This document shows, piece after piece, positions 44,481 through 56,214 of a stretch of DNA of 64,000 nt; position 1 is the first letter of the stretch, and each line of letters begins with the position of its first letter. Location: NCBI RefSeq assembly GCF_947179515.1, contig NC_067495.1:59602754-59666753 (forward strand). The letters are read 5' to 3'. Source of the DNA: Apodemus sylvaticus. Its lineage: Eukaryota; Chordata; Mammalia; Rodentia; Muridae. The translations under genes were made by a program, and so were the position numbers. The notes under the pieces were generated by a model that was not told where the DNA came from, ran no database searches, and saw only the letters and a program-made list of their open reading frames with translations.

Positions 44481-44513
44481 GAGCGAGTTAGAATAGAATC
44501 AAGAACAACCACC

Positions 44514-44575
44514 AAAAAAAAAAAAAAGAAAGAAAGAAAGAAAGAAAGAGAAAGAAAAAAATGAAAAAAAGAAAA
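44514..44575. repeat. A-rich (GAAA)n tract
   Basis: A run with GAAA units. Confidence 0.93.
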
Positions 44576-44952
44576 AAACATATAGGTCTTTCCACAAAGG
44601 TAAACAGTATTTTCCCAAAGCTTATAGACTCCACAAAGTTCACTTTCATTTATTGGGATAGGCAAGATATCACAGCATTTGCACCACCTTGGAGGAGGGT
44701 GAGCTTCTTCATTACACAGGACAAGGGGTGAAGGGGGAGAAAAAGCAGATTACCTCTCATTTCCGACCATGTACAACATGCCTAGGTCTACTCAAAACAC
44801 ATTGCTAGCACAATCAAAATGAAAGTCAACAGGGCAGTGCTGGAGGAGAATCCTCTAAGGGAAACTCAACATGGAAAAACAAGGCAAATAACTGGAAAAA
44901 AACAAGCTGTCCTACAGAGAGCAAATCCCCAGGGGGTGGGTGGGGGAGGGGA

Positions 44953-44955
44953 GAA

Positions 44956-45031
<76 letters not shown>
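44953..45031. repeat. (GA)n microsatellite
   Basis: About 80 bp of GA repeats with three interruptions. It produces spurious frames rich in RE/SL dipeptides. Confidence 0.97.
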
Positions 45032-45032
<1 letters not shown>

Positions 45033-45039
45033 CTCCAAC

Positions 45040-45428
45040 TTGTTCTCTCAAGCTTTTTCTCCTAGTCCTTGAGAGATCTAATCACACTTGCTGATCTCAG
45101 GCAGAGGCGCCAGGGCACAGAGTTCTCTGTTTACTCTTTTTCCTCAGCCTTGCTGGTGACAAAGCTGAGCACTTGACTCAGCTTTCAGCAGGGTCTAGAT
45201 TCAGAAGGATTTCCCTAGGGACGAATCTGCCAGGCACCTCCCACTCGGACCAACCCTAACTGGGAAGTGAGGCAAAATGTCTATGGCAATCTGGAGCTAT
45301 TGGGAAAAGTTACGATTACAAATTTAAAAAGCAAGTGATTTACTTTATTCCTAGTGAACATTCAGGGGCAGCTGGAAAAACAAGGGTTGCAAAGATTTCA
45401 TTGCATTTCAGCTTCCTGTAACACCACC
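45040..45428. other. Unassigned, repeat-poor
   Basis: 45100-45300 is balanced in base composition and repeat-free. A minus-strand open stretch following 'ttttcccaatag' exists but has no donor; not called. Confidence 0.35.
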
Positions 45429-45436
45429 CTCTACAT

Positions 45437-45649
45437 CAGTGATTCTGGATATTCCTACTGCTAAGACCCTTTAATACAGTTCCTCATGTTGTGCGGACTG
45501 CCAGCCATAAAATTATCCTATTGCTACTTCATAACTGTAATTTTACTACTATTATGAATCATAGTGTAAATATCTGATATGCAGGATATCTGATATGGGA
45601 CCACTGTGAAAGGGTCATTCAAATTCCAGAAGGGTCGAAACCCACATTG
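45437..45649 (+). mobile_element. URR1-like hAT transposon (non-autonomous)
   Basis: Starts CAGTGATTCTGG and contains 'ctttaatacagttcctcatg', 'ttgctacttcataactgtaa', 'gatatctgatatgggaccac' and 'gtgaaagggtcatt', the order of the rodent URR1 elements. The 8 bases flanking it are CTCTACAT (45429-45436) and CTCTAGAT (45650-45657), a target-site duplication with one change, as expected for hAT elements. Confidence 0.88.
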
Positions 45650-45657
45650 CTCTAGAT

Positions 45658-46005
45658 CCTTAACTAATTTTACTCCTACCACCATCTCTTCTTATATATT
45701 CTTTTCAAAAAATCAAGGCCTGTAGTACTAGTACTCTGGTGACTAAGGCCAGGGGGTTATTGTGAGTTAAAGGACAGCATCAGTTAGATAGTAAGTTGGA
45801 CTAAGTTCAGACATTGTTTAAAAAAGTATTAAATAGAATTTAAGACAGCCAGAAAAAGTGCCCCCATTCTCTTCACACTGTCACAGAGCATATGTAATAA
45901 ATTTCCTGAATTAATAAAATTAAGAGTATATTATTCAGGTTGCAAGGGTGGAGAATAGGTACAAAGGGATGAGAAGGTGAGTGGGATTGGGGTACATGAT
46001 GTAAA
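45658..46005. other. Unassigned, with a B1-like piece at about 45705-45825
   Basis: 'caaggcctgtagtactagta' and 'gttattgtgagttaaaggac' suggest an old B1 in plus orientation. Confidence 0.4.
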
Positions 46006-46009
46006 TTTC

Positions 46010-46126
46010 TTTTCTTTTTTTCTTTTTCTTTTTTTGGGTTTTTTTTTGTTGGTTTTTTGTTTGTTTGTTTGTTTTTTCTTTTTTGGTTTTTTGAGACAGG
46101 GTTTCTCTGTATAGCCCTGGCTGTCA
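46010..46126 (-). repeat. B1 3' piece, reverse, with long T tract
   Basis: Only about 40 bp of B1 ('gagacagggtttctctgtat') is left, preceded by about 80 bp of T-rich sequence with GTTT units. A near match of 'atgtaaatttc' flanks it. Confidence 0.8.
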
Positions 46127-46336
46127 ATGTAAAATTCACAATGAACCAATACAAAGCTTTTTTAAAGGACATATTCAATTCAACAGCATATGGAAGCTTG
46201 TCTAAGATAAATCATGTGCTGGAACATAAAACAAACTTAACAAATACAGAAGAACTGAAATAATCCCTTGTATCCTAGCCTACCACTACTTAATAAAACT
46301 TGAAATCAACAAAAAAGGAAGTATATTATTCTTTAC

Positions 46337-46461
46337 TTAAATTCCACGTTCTTCTGTTTGACCATTTTTATGCCTGGCCAAGACCTTCCCCTTAGTAAAG
46401 ATCACAGAAGCTTTGACTACTCCATTGGACTTCAACATTTCTATGGGCCCTTCAAAATATA
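46337..46461 (-). CDS. Candidate terminal coding exon, unidentified gene
   Basis: On the minus strand 'tttaattgcag' (plus strand from 46462) precedes an open frame of 2 nt plus 40 codons and a TAA (46337-46339). It reads YFEGPIEMLKSNGVVKASVI and ends GQTEERGI. The other two frames have early stops. The two-base entry phase fits the one-base exit phase of the candidate exon at 53588-53710, so the two could be joined. There is no named repeat here. I do not recognise the protein. The start of the exon is well supported; its being the last coding exon is an inference from the stop codon. Confidence 0.42.
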
Positions 46462-46845
46462 CTGCAATTAAAGACACTAAGGTTAAACTCAAGAGAGTGC
46501 TCTTTCAAGCTGTGTAATTCTAAGTGGGCCCCTCTATGTCCTCAATTTCTATTTATGAAATTTGAGAGGTTCAAACTAGATCAGCAGTTCTCAAACTCAA
46601 TGCATTACTGCTCCTAGACAATGCATAGACAACTACTGGTATTGATTTCAGTGTAGATAAAAATATTTTGGAACACAGGAAAAACAGTGATTTTTAGAAC
46701 AATCACAAGGAGGACAAGATCGTATTACTTTTGCTCTTCCAAGGGAAAATAATAAAAATCTCATTAAGCCCTACAAAACTTTTTTGTCATAACTAATAAA
46801 ACAAAACCACTGTTATCCTTTGTCTTATTAAACCTAAACAGTGAG
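46462..46845. other. Unassigned
   Basis: Nothing recognised. Confidence 0.4.
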
Positions 46846-46847
46846 AG

Positions 46848-47050
46848 CTGGAGGTGTGACTCAGTGGTAGAGGATATATGAAGTTCTAGATTTAAAAAGA
46901 AGTAAACATCATTAAATTCAAGTACCGTGAGACATACTTGCAGTGCCAGCTTACTTAAGAAGCAGAAGCAGAGACAGGAGAAAGGAGTTCAAAAATAGCT
47001 CCAAACAAAGGGGAAGACCTTGGGGGAGGGGAGAAAAAGAGATAATTTGC
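46848..47050 (+). repeat. B4-type SINE (ID head plus B1-like body)
   Basis: 'gctggaggtgtgactcagtg' followed by 'acttgcagtgccagcttact' and 'gaagcagaagcagagacagg'. Confidence 0.72.
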
Positions 47051-47129
47051 ATGGTAAATGAAGAAAGATAATAAAAAAAAAAGAGAAAAAGATACTCACT
47101 CCCTAAACTGTCTAATTACAAAAATCCCA

Positions 47130-47258
47130 TAGCCGGGAATGGTGGCATAGGGCTTTAGTCTCAGCATTTGTGAGGCAGAGAGATGGATCTCTGAGTTGGA
47201 GGTCTACAGAGCAAGTTCCAGGAGAGCCAGCCAAGGCTACACGGAGAAACCCTGTCTC
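47130..47258 (+). repeat. B1 SINE
   Basis: 'gccgggaatggtggcatagg', 'gagttggaggtctacagagc', 'acggagaaaccctgtctcg'; its tail became the large purine microsatellite that follows. Confidence 0.9.
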
Positions 47259-47640
<382 letters not shown>

Positions 47641-47708
47641 AAATCTCTTGTAGAACTCTGCATATTGAGACTAAGATCTGATCTGGTATGGAACCTTACT
47701 ACTTATCT

Positions 47709-47712
<4 letters not shown>

Positions 47713-47776
<64 letters not shown>

Positions 47777-47786
47777 ACACACACAT
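47713..47786. repeat. (CT)n(CA)n microsatellite
   Basis: About 29 bp of CT repeat joined to about 44 bp of CA repeat. Confidence 0.97.
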
Positions 47787-47799
47787 ACACTCAGAGAGA

Positions 47800-49135
47800 G
47801 AATTTTTACAACTGCAACCAGATGTTCCTTAATAACTAGTCATTTAAAAATCCACAAACAGTAAATTCCACTAAACTCTGTTGCTCACATTTGAAATCCA
47901 AGTAAAACTGAGCACATAAGAAAAGGTCGGGGAAGTGTAATGCTGTCCCCTCTGCAGACACCAATAGACGAACATGTGTGGTTGGTTGTTAGCTTCATCC
48001 TAGGAGTCAAGAGGGTGGAATGGAGAAAGGCGTGCTTATTAATTTCATTTACTATTTTTAATGCCTACTCTGAAATTCTCTATACAAATCCTAGTGTGTA
48101 CTCTGTTTTAAGAGATTAGAAACAATCATGTCTCTGTTTCTGCTACTTGTCAACTTGAAGGTAAATCAGTTAAAATAAAGACCCTACTTCCAAGGCGTTA
48201 AGCTACAAAATGCAGTGAAGCAGCAATGAGCTCACTGACACAGCTTGCAGACAGAGAGAGCATCAATGTCTAAGACAATGACCAGCATCTGCATCAAGGC
48301 TTAAAAGAGGATGGTGTTAAGGAAAATCGGGTTTATTGATGTTTCTGGGCACAAATATTGATCACACTATCCAAAACCATTGCTAACCAAAGCCAACATT
48401 AACCTCTTCCTGAAATTGAGAGACTGCAGTGAATAAACCAATTCCCTTTAAGGATGTGTTTCAAAAGCCAGTCATTTTATGGCAGAAAAGGCAGGCCTCT
48501 GTGGGCAGCCCCACCTTGGCAGCAGTCTCCCAGAATATAGCCTGACGTTCCAGAAATTTAAAAATCCTGAATCTGCACTAGTGACTGTTGCCAGTGGCCT
48601 CACTGGGCTGGTATCCAAACTCTAGGGTCTAAGATTTCAAAAGAAGGCCAAACCCAAAATTGCACAATCTGCCCTATTGTTTATCACTATTTTATTTCTA
48701 ATAATCTTTTGCTACCAGCAAATTCTCATCATGCCAGGGGAACTAATATCCATATTGACTCTGACAAGGCCATTATTTTCCCTACCACCCACCAGCTGAC
48801 TTCTTCCAGCTACAGTTTCTACAACTGCTACTGACTTTCACGAATCTCCCAAACTCTTGTTTAAATCCACTAGTATAAGGTGGGTAAGTACAGTTGAGCA
48901 TACTACATACACATAAGAAAATGCCACCATCAAGGACATTGCCTTATGTACTTGACATATGTTAATAAGTAAAGATATTTTATAAATTCAGTAAAAAAGA
49001 AGAGAAAAGCTCTTGATTCTGTCTGGCACTTCAAATAAACTAACTATGTCAGGAGTGTGGCGCAGAGAGCTTCCCAGATGAGAACAAATTTACTGAAAAT
49101 GGAAAAGCAAAGTTTTGTGACTTGGAAAATGCATG
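47800..49135. other. Unassigned, repeat-poor
   Basis: No named repeat or exon. 48480-48660 is balanced in composition but shows no splice-bounded open frame that I trust. Confidence 0.35.
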
Positions 49136-49137
49136 AA

Positions 49138-49382
49138 GGGGCTGGGATATGGTAGCGTGCACAACACGCTATGGCATGTGAGCAACAGCCTGGGATCCTC
49201 AGCATCACATGAACCAGATCTAAGAGCCCAGGCCTATACAAGCCCAGTATCTGGAGGAAGTAGCAAGAGAATCGAGAGCTCAAGTTCCTCCACAGCTACA
49301 GAGCTAGTCTGAGGCCAGCCAAAGCTACAGAGTAGGTACAAACCTGTCCGGGGATATGTAGTGAGACACTGTCTCAAAAGAG
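49138..49382 (+). repeat. B4-type SINE
   Basis: ID-like head, then B1-like body with 'gtctgaggccagccaaagct' and 'agtgagacactgtctcaaaa'. Confidence 0.75.
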
Positions 49383-49397
49383 AAAACAAATACTTTG

Positions 49398-49480
49398 GAA
49401 TTAGGGATTAGATGTGCAGCTCAGTGATACAGTACTTATCTAGCATCACCAAGGCCCTAGCACCACAAAAAATTAATAGT
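49398..49480 (+). repeat. ID-like SINE
   Basis: 'gattagatgtgcagctcagt', 'caccaaggccctagcaccac'. Confidence 0.68.
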
Positions 49481-49514
49481 GGTAAATTTTAACGTTTAAT
49501 ACTCTTACAGACAA

Positions 49515-49832
49515 TGTGGATATGACATGATGAATCTTCACTGTCAAGGTTTAGAATTGCCTAGGAGACAATATCGGGATACATCCGTGAAGCTGTTTCC
49601 AGAGAGGTTTATCTAAAGCATAATGCTCATCCTGAATGTGGATGATTCTAATTTCTGTGCCAGACTTTATAAAACAAGAGAAAGCGAGATGAGCCCCAGA
49701 ATTGCTCTTACCAATCCTTCTCCACCATGATGGATTTTACCCTTAAATTGTGAATCAAAATAAACTCTTCGTGGGTTGTTTTCTCAAATATTTTGTGACA
49801 GCAACAAGAAAGCCAACTAACATGAAGGGGTC
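49515..49832 (+). mobile_element. MaLR/MLT-like solo LTR
   Basis: 'gaattgcctaggagacaata', 'ccaccatgatggattttacc', 'aaattgtgaatcaaaataaa' and 'gtgacagcaacaagaaagcc' are typical of old MaLR LTRs in sense orientation, with AATAAA at about 49758. Confidence 0.7.
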
Positions 49833-50405
49833 AAGTGCATTTTCAAGAGGGAGGTAAAGAGACTTATCCATCAGAATGCATCTACTGTTTGGATGAGATT
49901 TACCTTTAGAAAAATAAGCTAGGCAGCAAAGGCAACACTGCACAAGAACCAGGCACGCTGTCATACAGCGTGTTCTAAGGCGGGAAGATTGTTAGGCCTG
50001 CCTGGAAAAAAAGAAAAGCAAAGAGTGCAATGAAGTGCTGAAGAAACCAGAGAGGGGCCATGTGATTTAGAAAGCTGCTGCAATTAATTTGGGAGAATTT
50101 TAAAACACCATAGATTCTTGGCCCCACCCTAGAAATATTGAATTTAAGTGTCTCAGGATGGAAGTCATGAATTCATTGTTTTCAAGTGATTTGAAAACAA
50201 AACAAGTTCACAGGAACAATTCAAAGGCTATGTTGAAATAGTCCCTCCCCACTTTGCTACACCAACAACTACCACCACCCATACCACCTTGCCTCCAGTC
50301 TCATTGCCCCAAAGAGGCCAAGGGATGAATATTCACTACACCATTTCCAAATCCCACAGGAAATGAGAACTGTCTGGAAAAGCAATGGAGAGAAGAGAGA
50401 AGGTG
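49833..50405. other. Unassigned; possible MER5-like and B1-like pieces
   Basis: 50110-50160 ('cttggccccaccctagaaat') resembles a MER5-type DNA transposon. 49935-50025 is faintly B1-like. Confidence 0.35.
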
Positions 50406-50407
50406 AA

Positions 50408-50602
50408 AGACGAGATTGCTCAGTGGTTACCACTGGCTGTTCTTGCAGAGAATCTGTGTTAGATTCCCAGTACCAACATGGTGGCTCACAACCATCTGTG
50501 ACTCCAATTTATGACCTCCAAGGGCACCAGATATACACATGGTGCAGACATAAATGCAGGCAAAACACTCATTGTTCACATAAAGAAAAATAAAGAAAAT
50601 GT
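50408..50602 (+). repeat. B3 SINE
   Basis: 'attgctcagtggttaccact', 'agtaccaacatggtggctca', 'agggcaccagatatacacat', A-rich end. Confidence 0.88.
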
Positions 50603-51030
50603 TGGGGGAAAAAAACCACATGGGTGACATGATTCTCAATAGTGAACATTTGGAAGTTTTGGCCCTTAAAGTTAGGAATACTACCAGAACGCTCAGTCCC
50701 TTTTGCTTATTCCACATATGGAATTCTAGACAGAGCAATAAAAGAACTTGAAAACATCTCTGTATACAAGTGATGGTCTTTCACCAAAAAAGACCTCTAA
50801 AGGTTCTCTACTAGAAAAAGCACAGCTAATAAATTAAGCAAAATTGCAAGACACAAAATCTACATGTAAAAATCAGTAACAATTCTCTCTATCAGTGGCA
50901 AGCAATCCAAAAGGGTAAATGTTCGCTAGAGCCACAACCGCTTTGAAAAGCTCCCCTGTTTTGTTTGAAGTGTGATAATTTCCATACTATAACAATCTGA
51001 GTACCAGAACTAAAGTAACCTGTTTCTTAA
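50603..51030. other. Unassigned
   Basis: Nothing recognised; 50780-50900 is faintly L1-like. Confidence 0.35.
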
Positions 51031-51034
51031 GCAC

Positions 51035-51238
51035 TGAAGACACTACTTAGCAGTTAAGAATCCCCATTGCTCTTTCTGGGGAGCCTGTTAGGTAGGGTCC
51101 CATCAGCTACAAGGCAGCTCACAATCATCTGTAACTCCATTAAGAGGATCTGAATCCCTCTTTTAGGTTTCCAAGGCTCCAGTCAAGTACAAAGTGCATA
51201 GGCAAGCAAACATTCATACATATAAAAGTAAACTAAGA
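51035..51238 (+). repeat. B3 SINE, old
   Basis: 'aaggcagctcacaatcatct', 'gatctgaatccctcttttag', 'caaagtgcataggcaagcaa'. Confidence 0.78.
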
Positions 51239-51600
51239 ATGAGGTAACTTGGGTTTCTTTTCCCATATTCTTGCCCTTCATACCATCCTAGCCAATTCAA
51301 AGACAGCCTGGTTCCAAACACACACAACAGGCTACTTATCAATCACATGGCATAGAACCACCCTACTTTCTTTGAAACCTATAAGGGACTCTCTCTCTCT
51401 CTTCCACATAGGCACCATGCTGTTCTCTGGCTGTCTACTGCATTAATAACTCTTCTAATAAATCTCTTACCCAAGAGGACATTCAGCTTCAACATCCATG
51501 CTGAATTCCAAACCTAAAACCTTTTAGTAATAAAGAAAATAATCTCATTTAGTACAACCTTAAACAAAAACAAGTAAATTTGAAATAGGATGTAAAAATA
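51239..51600. other. Unassigned
   Basis: A 65-codon plus-strand frame at 51249 has no domain. Confidence 0.35.
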
Positions 51601-51604
51601 CATT

Positions 51605-52330
51605 GAAAAGAGAGCACAAAACATTGCTTTAAGAAATTAAAGACATGGCACACTTCAAGAAACTAAAGATTAGAAGTAATGTTGTAGGAGGACAACACCC
51701 AACACAAGCTCAATTCAATACAAGCCCTAAGTGCTTTTCTCAGAAATAGGAAAAGTTCCAAACTTCACATGTACTCTCAAGAGATGTTAACTAACCAAAA
51801 CAACCTTGGAAAAGAAGAACAAAATTGGAGGAATCGCACTTCTGGTTTCAAAACTTACTAAAAGGCTATGCTAATCAGAACAACATGGTGCTGGCATAAT
51901 GACAGACACACAAACAAATGGAACAAACCACAGAGTATGGCTAATTAATTCTCAACAAATAACCCAAGATCATCTAATGGGGAAAAGGCAATCTTCCCAT
52001 AACGTGGTACTGGAAAAAAAAAAAAAAACAACAACAACAACTGACCATCCATGTGCCAAGGAATGAAAATGAAGCCTTACCATATGCAAAAATAATAATG
52101 ACAATTCACGTGGTTCAAAGTAGCTGGCAGTTCAGCTCACAGGGAGAGCATTTGCCTAGCATCTATGAAACGCTGCAAAAAATCCTCAGCACTGCTGAAC
52201 AAAAGATGATCAAAGACATAAGAGCTAAAACTGTAAAAAGTTTGGAAGGGAGATGGCAGAGGTGTCACACATGCCCAGCAGATTGTTGTACTGGAACTAT
52301 TTTACTTTATATGTGATGTGACCATCATGC
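51605..52330 (+). repeat. Ancient L1 ORF2 fragment with ID-like insertion
   Basis: 'ttggaggaatcgcacttctg', 'aaggctatgctaatcagaac', 'catggtgctggcataatgac' and 'atcatctaatggggaaaagg' match L1M-type ORF2. An ID-like SINE ('gcatttgcctagcatctatg') interrupts it at about 52118-52200, and the L1 then resumes. Confidence 0.75.
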
Positions 52331-52850
52331 CAGTATGAAACAGAGTTACTGTGGTGACCTACAAAATACATTGTCTCATACTCATGACAATGAGACAAGC
52401 AGAAGAATAGTGTTGAAAGCTAGGTCCCTGGTAAGAGAATTATCATTTTCTCGGAAAAAGGAGAGCATGCTGAGGGACCAGACTCTCACCTGAGAAGCGA
52501 GTCACCACTCCAGGCTGGCCCCAGATGCAGTGGGGTCCTGGAGAGAATATAAAAGTGTCTAGAAATTCCTTTAAGTTACTCAGGTTCTTGTAAACAACCC
52601 CTCACACATACCCCTAGGGTATCCTGAATATATTCATTAGTTCTCCAAGCTGGACTTGGGGGAAATCTTTCTTTGATCTGTCGGTGTCCTCTTGGCCTGG
52701 ACAGAATCTTTACAAATCTTCATGAAAAGCATCAGACAGCACAGGCACTGAAAGAAGGTAAAAACAAAGGAAAGTTTGGGGGAAATTAGCCACTCATTTA
52801 GTAGCCTCATTGAAGCCCAGCATCAGCTGAGAAGCAAGAATTCCAACATA
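52331..52850. other. Unassigned
   Basis: 'gagaatataaaagtgtctag' near 52540 could be an LTR TATA region, but no family is recognised. Confidence 0.3.
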
Positions 52851-52854
52851 GAGA

Positions 52855-52962
52855 GGGGCCAGTGAAGAAAGGTCAGTTAGCAGAGCAATTCTCTAGTGTG
52901 TAAGAAGCCATGGGTTTGATCTTCAGCACCATATAAACTGGGTAAGCTGATGTCAAGGATAC
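52855..52962 (+). repeat. ID/B4-like SINE
   Basis: 'gtcagttagcagagcaattc', 'gccatgggtttgatcttcag'. Confidence 0.65.
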
Positions 52963-53261
52963 AGATTTACTGGAGTAGAAGTTCCTAAAACCTAAGGGAA
53001 TGTCTCAGGCTGGTGATGACTGTGCTGGGCTCACTCTTCTACTGCACCACCACTGACAAAGCATTCTACCACCGACTTACACTCTGATGAACATTTATTA
53101 TCCTCATTGATGATAGATGCCCAATTATGCTTTCCCCAGCCCAAGTGAGGTCATCAGCTCTGATTATTTTCCAAGATGTCTCTCAATGTTTATTTCCAAA
53201 GTAGCCAAAATTAATCACTATGATACCATTGCTACAATTTAATAGCATAAAAATCATTTTC

Positions 53262-53345
53262 AGAGCTGTGAGTAGAACTCAGTGACAGAGTTCTTGCCTA
53301 GCATGCACCAGGCCTTGGATTTGGTCCCCGGAAGTACACACATAT
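53262..53345 (+). repeat. ID-like SINE
   Basis: 'gtagaactcagtgacagagt', 'cttgcctagcatgcaccagg', 'ggatttggtccccggaagta'. Confidence 0.75.
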
Positions 53346-53587
53346 ATGAACAAATATATTTAATGGAAAGTACTTATAAATTAAATGATAGGATATCGGA
53401 GAATTGCTTCAAATTAATCTAAACCCAAGAGGGAAGGAACTAGGCAATAGCTATCAATAAAACAGTTAGCCATAAAGTAGCTCATTGTTGACATTGGATA
53501 TGGGTACACACAGGTTAATTTTCATCTTCTCTCCAATTTTAGCATAGTCAAAATTTTCAACTGTAACTGCAGAGTAGCGGGACTTAC

Positions 53588-53710
53588 AATGGAAAATCAC
53601 GAAGCTGGGACAACTGCTTTTCTTAAGAAGGTCATGGTGTAAGGAGTCATGGAGTATTTCTGGGGGTTGCTTACTGAGTGCTTCCATTTGGAGCACTTCA
53701 TCTACATGAA
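53588..53710 (-). CDS. Candidate internal coding exon (123 bp), unidentified gene
   Basis: On the minus strand a pyrimidine tract ending TTTTCCCTTTTAG precedes a 123-bp block that ends in a perfect GTAAGT donor (plus strand ACTTAC at 53582-53587). The open frame is 2 nt, 40 codons, 1 nt and reads HVDEVLQMEALSKQPPEI, then ...SCPSFVIFH. If the donor is ignored the frame stays open to a TAA near 53466, so it could instead be a terminal exon. The exit phase matches the entry phase of 46337-46461. No family recognised. Confidence 0.5.
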
Positions 53711-54790
53711 CTAAAAGGGAAAATAATAGGGAACTACTATTTCCTCAGATAAAAGTAAGCAGGGTTTGAAAAGCAGCAGGAGACAAGCGGGCAAGAGAAA
53801 AATTGCTGTAATTGCAAAAGACACTGCAGAAGGGAAACCTCGCAGATGTGGCCTTTTACTGCATGTGAGATGTCAGGGCAAAAGACAGGAAGGAAGTAGG
53901 GAGGGACAGCAGAGGGGAAAACAAATGAATAGGCTGTCTTTGAAGTTTCATGTCTGGCTAGCAATACCAGAAACCAAAATAAGGAAGTCAGTGGGATGTG
54001 AGGAAAATGCTTAGCTGGGGTTTTACTCAAAGCAAAGAGAAGGAAATGACTAAATGCAAGAGTAAATGTAATAATTAAAACCCACGTGTAGATAAATCCT
54101 GTATCCTATCTTATGTGGAAAGGCTTTGTGGTGTGTTCTCATTGAACAGCCCAGGAAGACTCACAGGTGGTACTACGTATCACAGAGCACGTGCTAATCA
54201 AAACAACAAACTAGAAATAAGTCTGGCATGAATGTTCAGAAGCATGCTGACAAAGTTTCAAATGAATCCATTAATTTTTGTAATAAAAAGGGGTGAGACA
54301 GATTCCGCATTCCACACATGACCAGGAGGACTTTTGAAACTGATAACTGAACACCATAAACGTGTTTACACATATATACGTTTCCTCTGTGATAAAGAAA
54401 CAAAAACAGCTAATCACAAATTATAGAATGCCTGGTAAAGAACTGTAATTGTACAGGAGCATCAGAAGCAACCTGCCTCAAAAAAAAGGCAGTGTCCCAC
54501 AGGATTGAAATTTTCCAAAGTGAGGTGAAAAGACAATGGAAAAAATAAAAGCTAAAGACACAGTGAGCATGGCTGTGCGCTCTGGAGGAAAGAAACCTAG
54601 TTCCAAAGGTTCAAATCTGCACACTTCAGCAAACCACTCTTCATTAGAGGAATCTATGCTCTGTAGGTTTGTTTTGAAAGTCTTCAGACCACAATCCTCG
54701 GAATCCAGATAACAGAACCCAAGAGGGGCAGAGAATCATCCTTAAAGAAGAGAGGCACATTGAAGAGTCAAATAAAACACCCTCAAGTAG
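53711..54790. other. Unassigned, repeat-poor
   Basis: Overlapping frames of 97 and 82 codons at 53737-54030 lie on opposite strands and show no domain. The rest is non-repetitive and unassigned. Confidence 0.35.
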
Positions 54791-54794
54791 GGCT

Positions 54795-55018
54795 CCTGAT
54801 GGACCACCACAGTGATACAGTCAGTGCTCATCTAGCCTGCAAGAGGCCCTGAGTTCCATCCCCAAGATTCAGCCAAAAAACTAGCCTGGCCATGCATAGT
54901 GGCTTCACAGGAAGCAGAGACAGGAGGATTTCTATAAAATTAAGGATAGCATGGGCTATATAGTAAGACACTATCTAATAAAATTAAATAAAAATAAAAT
55001 CAGGGAGATAAAACTCCC
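54795..55018 (+). repeat. B4-type SINE
   Basis: 'gtgctcatctagcctgcaag' and 'gaggccctgagttccatccc' (ID head), then a B1-like body 'gaagcagagacaggaggatt'. Confidence 0.78.
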
Positions 55019-55035
55019 AGTAAGAAACGTTCTTA

Positions 55036-55225
55036 GGGGGCTGGTGAGATGGCTCAGTGGTTAAGAACACTGACTGTTCTTCCTAAGGTCCTGAGTTCAA
55101 ATCCCAGCAACCACATGGTGGCTCACAACCATCTGTAATGAGATCTGACGCCTTCTTCTGGTGTGTCTGAAGACAGCTACAGTGTACTTACATATAATAA
55201 ATAAATAAATCTTTAAAAAAAAAAA
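55036..55225 (+). repeat. B2 SINE with 16-bp target-site duplications
   Basis: A nearly intact young B2: 'ggctggtgagatggctcagt', 'ccacatggtggctcacaacc', 'tgtctgaagacagctacagt', A-rich tail. The duplication 'aagaaacgttcttagg' lies at 55022-55037 and 55226-55241. Confidence 0.97.
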
Positions 55226-55461
55226 AAGAAACGTTCTTAGGAACTATAGTGCTTATTACAGCTGAATGTGACAGCCTTTTTAAAATTGCTACTCTTCCCT
55301 CCAGATCAGCAATGTTTTACACATGTAACTATGTTTTCTTTTCAAAGGTGTGATGTTGAAATGATATTCCATTTCCAATCTGCAAAAGTCTAGGTGGGGT
55401 CGGGAGAGTACCTTATTTAGTAACTGAATCAAGAAAAACTATGCCTTTCAAGTTAAAACAA

Positions 55462-55575
55462 ATAGACTGTGCTGGGTGAGGCTGCAATCATCTCAGTACC
55501 CAGAATGTGGGCAGGAGCTCCATTAGTCTAAGACCAGCTTGGGCTTTCATTAGTGAGACCTTATCGCATATCTAA
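55462..55575 (+). repeat. B1-like SINE, old
   Basis: 'tgctgggtgaggctgcaatc', 'aagaccagcttgggctttca' in B1 order. Confidence 0.6.
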
Positions 55576-55786
55576 ATAGATAAATACTTTTTAATAAAGA
55601 TTTCCCTATCACAGATGTACTGCTGTGGACACTTGCAGAGCAGTGACAACTGGCTCTATCTTGTGTATCTGGTGTGTGATACTGAGCTCAGCAAAACAAG
55701 TCAAAGGAGCAATGATTAATCCCAATAGAGGCAGCATCCTGAAGTTGAAAGCTCTGGGTACTTCATGCTATGCACTTCTTGGTGGG

Positions 55787-55954
55787 TCAAAAAGTTCCTA
55801 AGCAAATGGGATAGCTGTACCGTCCAGGTGCACGAATAATGCCTACGTTCCCCAGAACTTCACTTTTCAGCAGTTTCCTTGCATTGAGCATCGAACAGGA
55901 GGCACCCATGACAAAGCACAGTGCACCATTCTGTGAGTTCCCACAGAAGTTCTT
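55787..55954 (-). CDS. Weaker candidate coding exon, unidentified
   Basis: On the minus strand 'ctcctccatcccag' precedes an open frame of 55 codons that starts KNFCGNSQNGALCFVMGAS and ends ...APGRYSYPICLGTF before TGA. The acceptor is good, but there is no strong donor before the stop; AAAA|GTGAAG inside it would leave the phase needed by the exon at 53588-53710. The amino-acid composition looks protein-like (balanced, Cys and Gly present). It could also be chance or a pseudogene remnant. Confidence 0.3.
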   Translation of the reverse strand, partial: KNFCGNSQNGALCFVMGASCSMLNARKLLKSEVLGNVGIIRAPGRYSYPICLGTF

Positions 55955-56214
55955 CTGGGATGGAGGAGATTGTTATTATTAAGCTTTTGTACAGATACAA
56001 AAGCCAAATGGCTTACTTATCATACAAGTAACTAATTGAAATTTTTGAAAAATGCCCTGAGGTATCAAAATGGTACAGCAATTATAGAAAATAGTATCAC
56101 AGATTGAGTTCCAGGACAGCCAGGGCTACACAGTAAAACCCTGTCTCAAAAAAAAAAAGTTTTTTTTGTTTTTTTTTTATTTTTTATTTTATTTTATTTT
56201 ATTTTATTTTTTTT

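Noticed and set aside
44819..45094. Frames across the (GA)n tract
   Set aside because: Microsatellite translation.
52331..52850. Possible LTR near a TATAAAAG-like site
   Set aside because: No terminal dinucleotides, duplication or family match that I can see.
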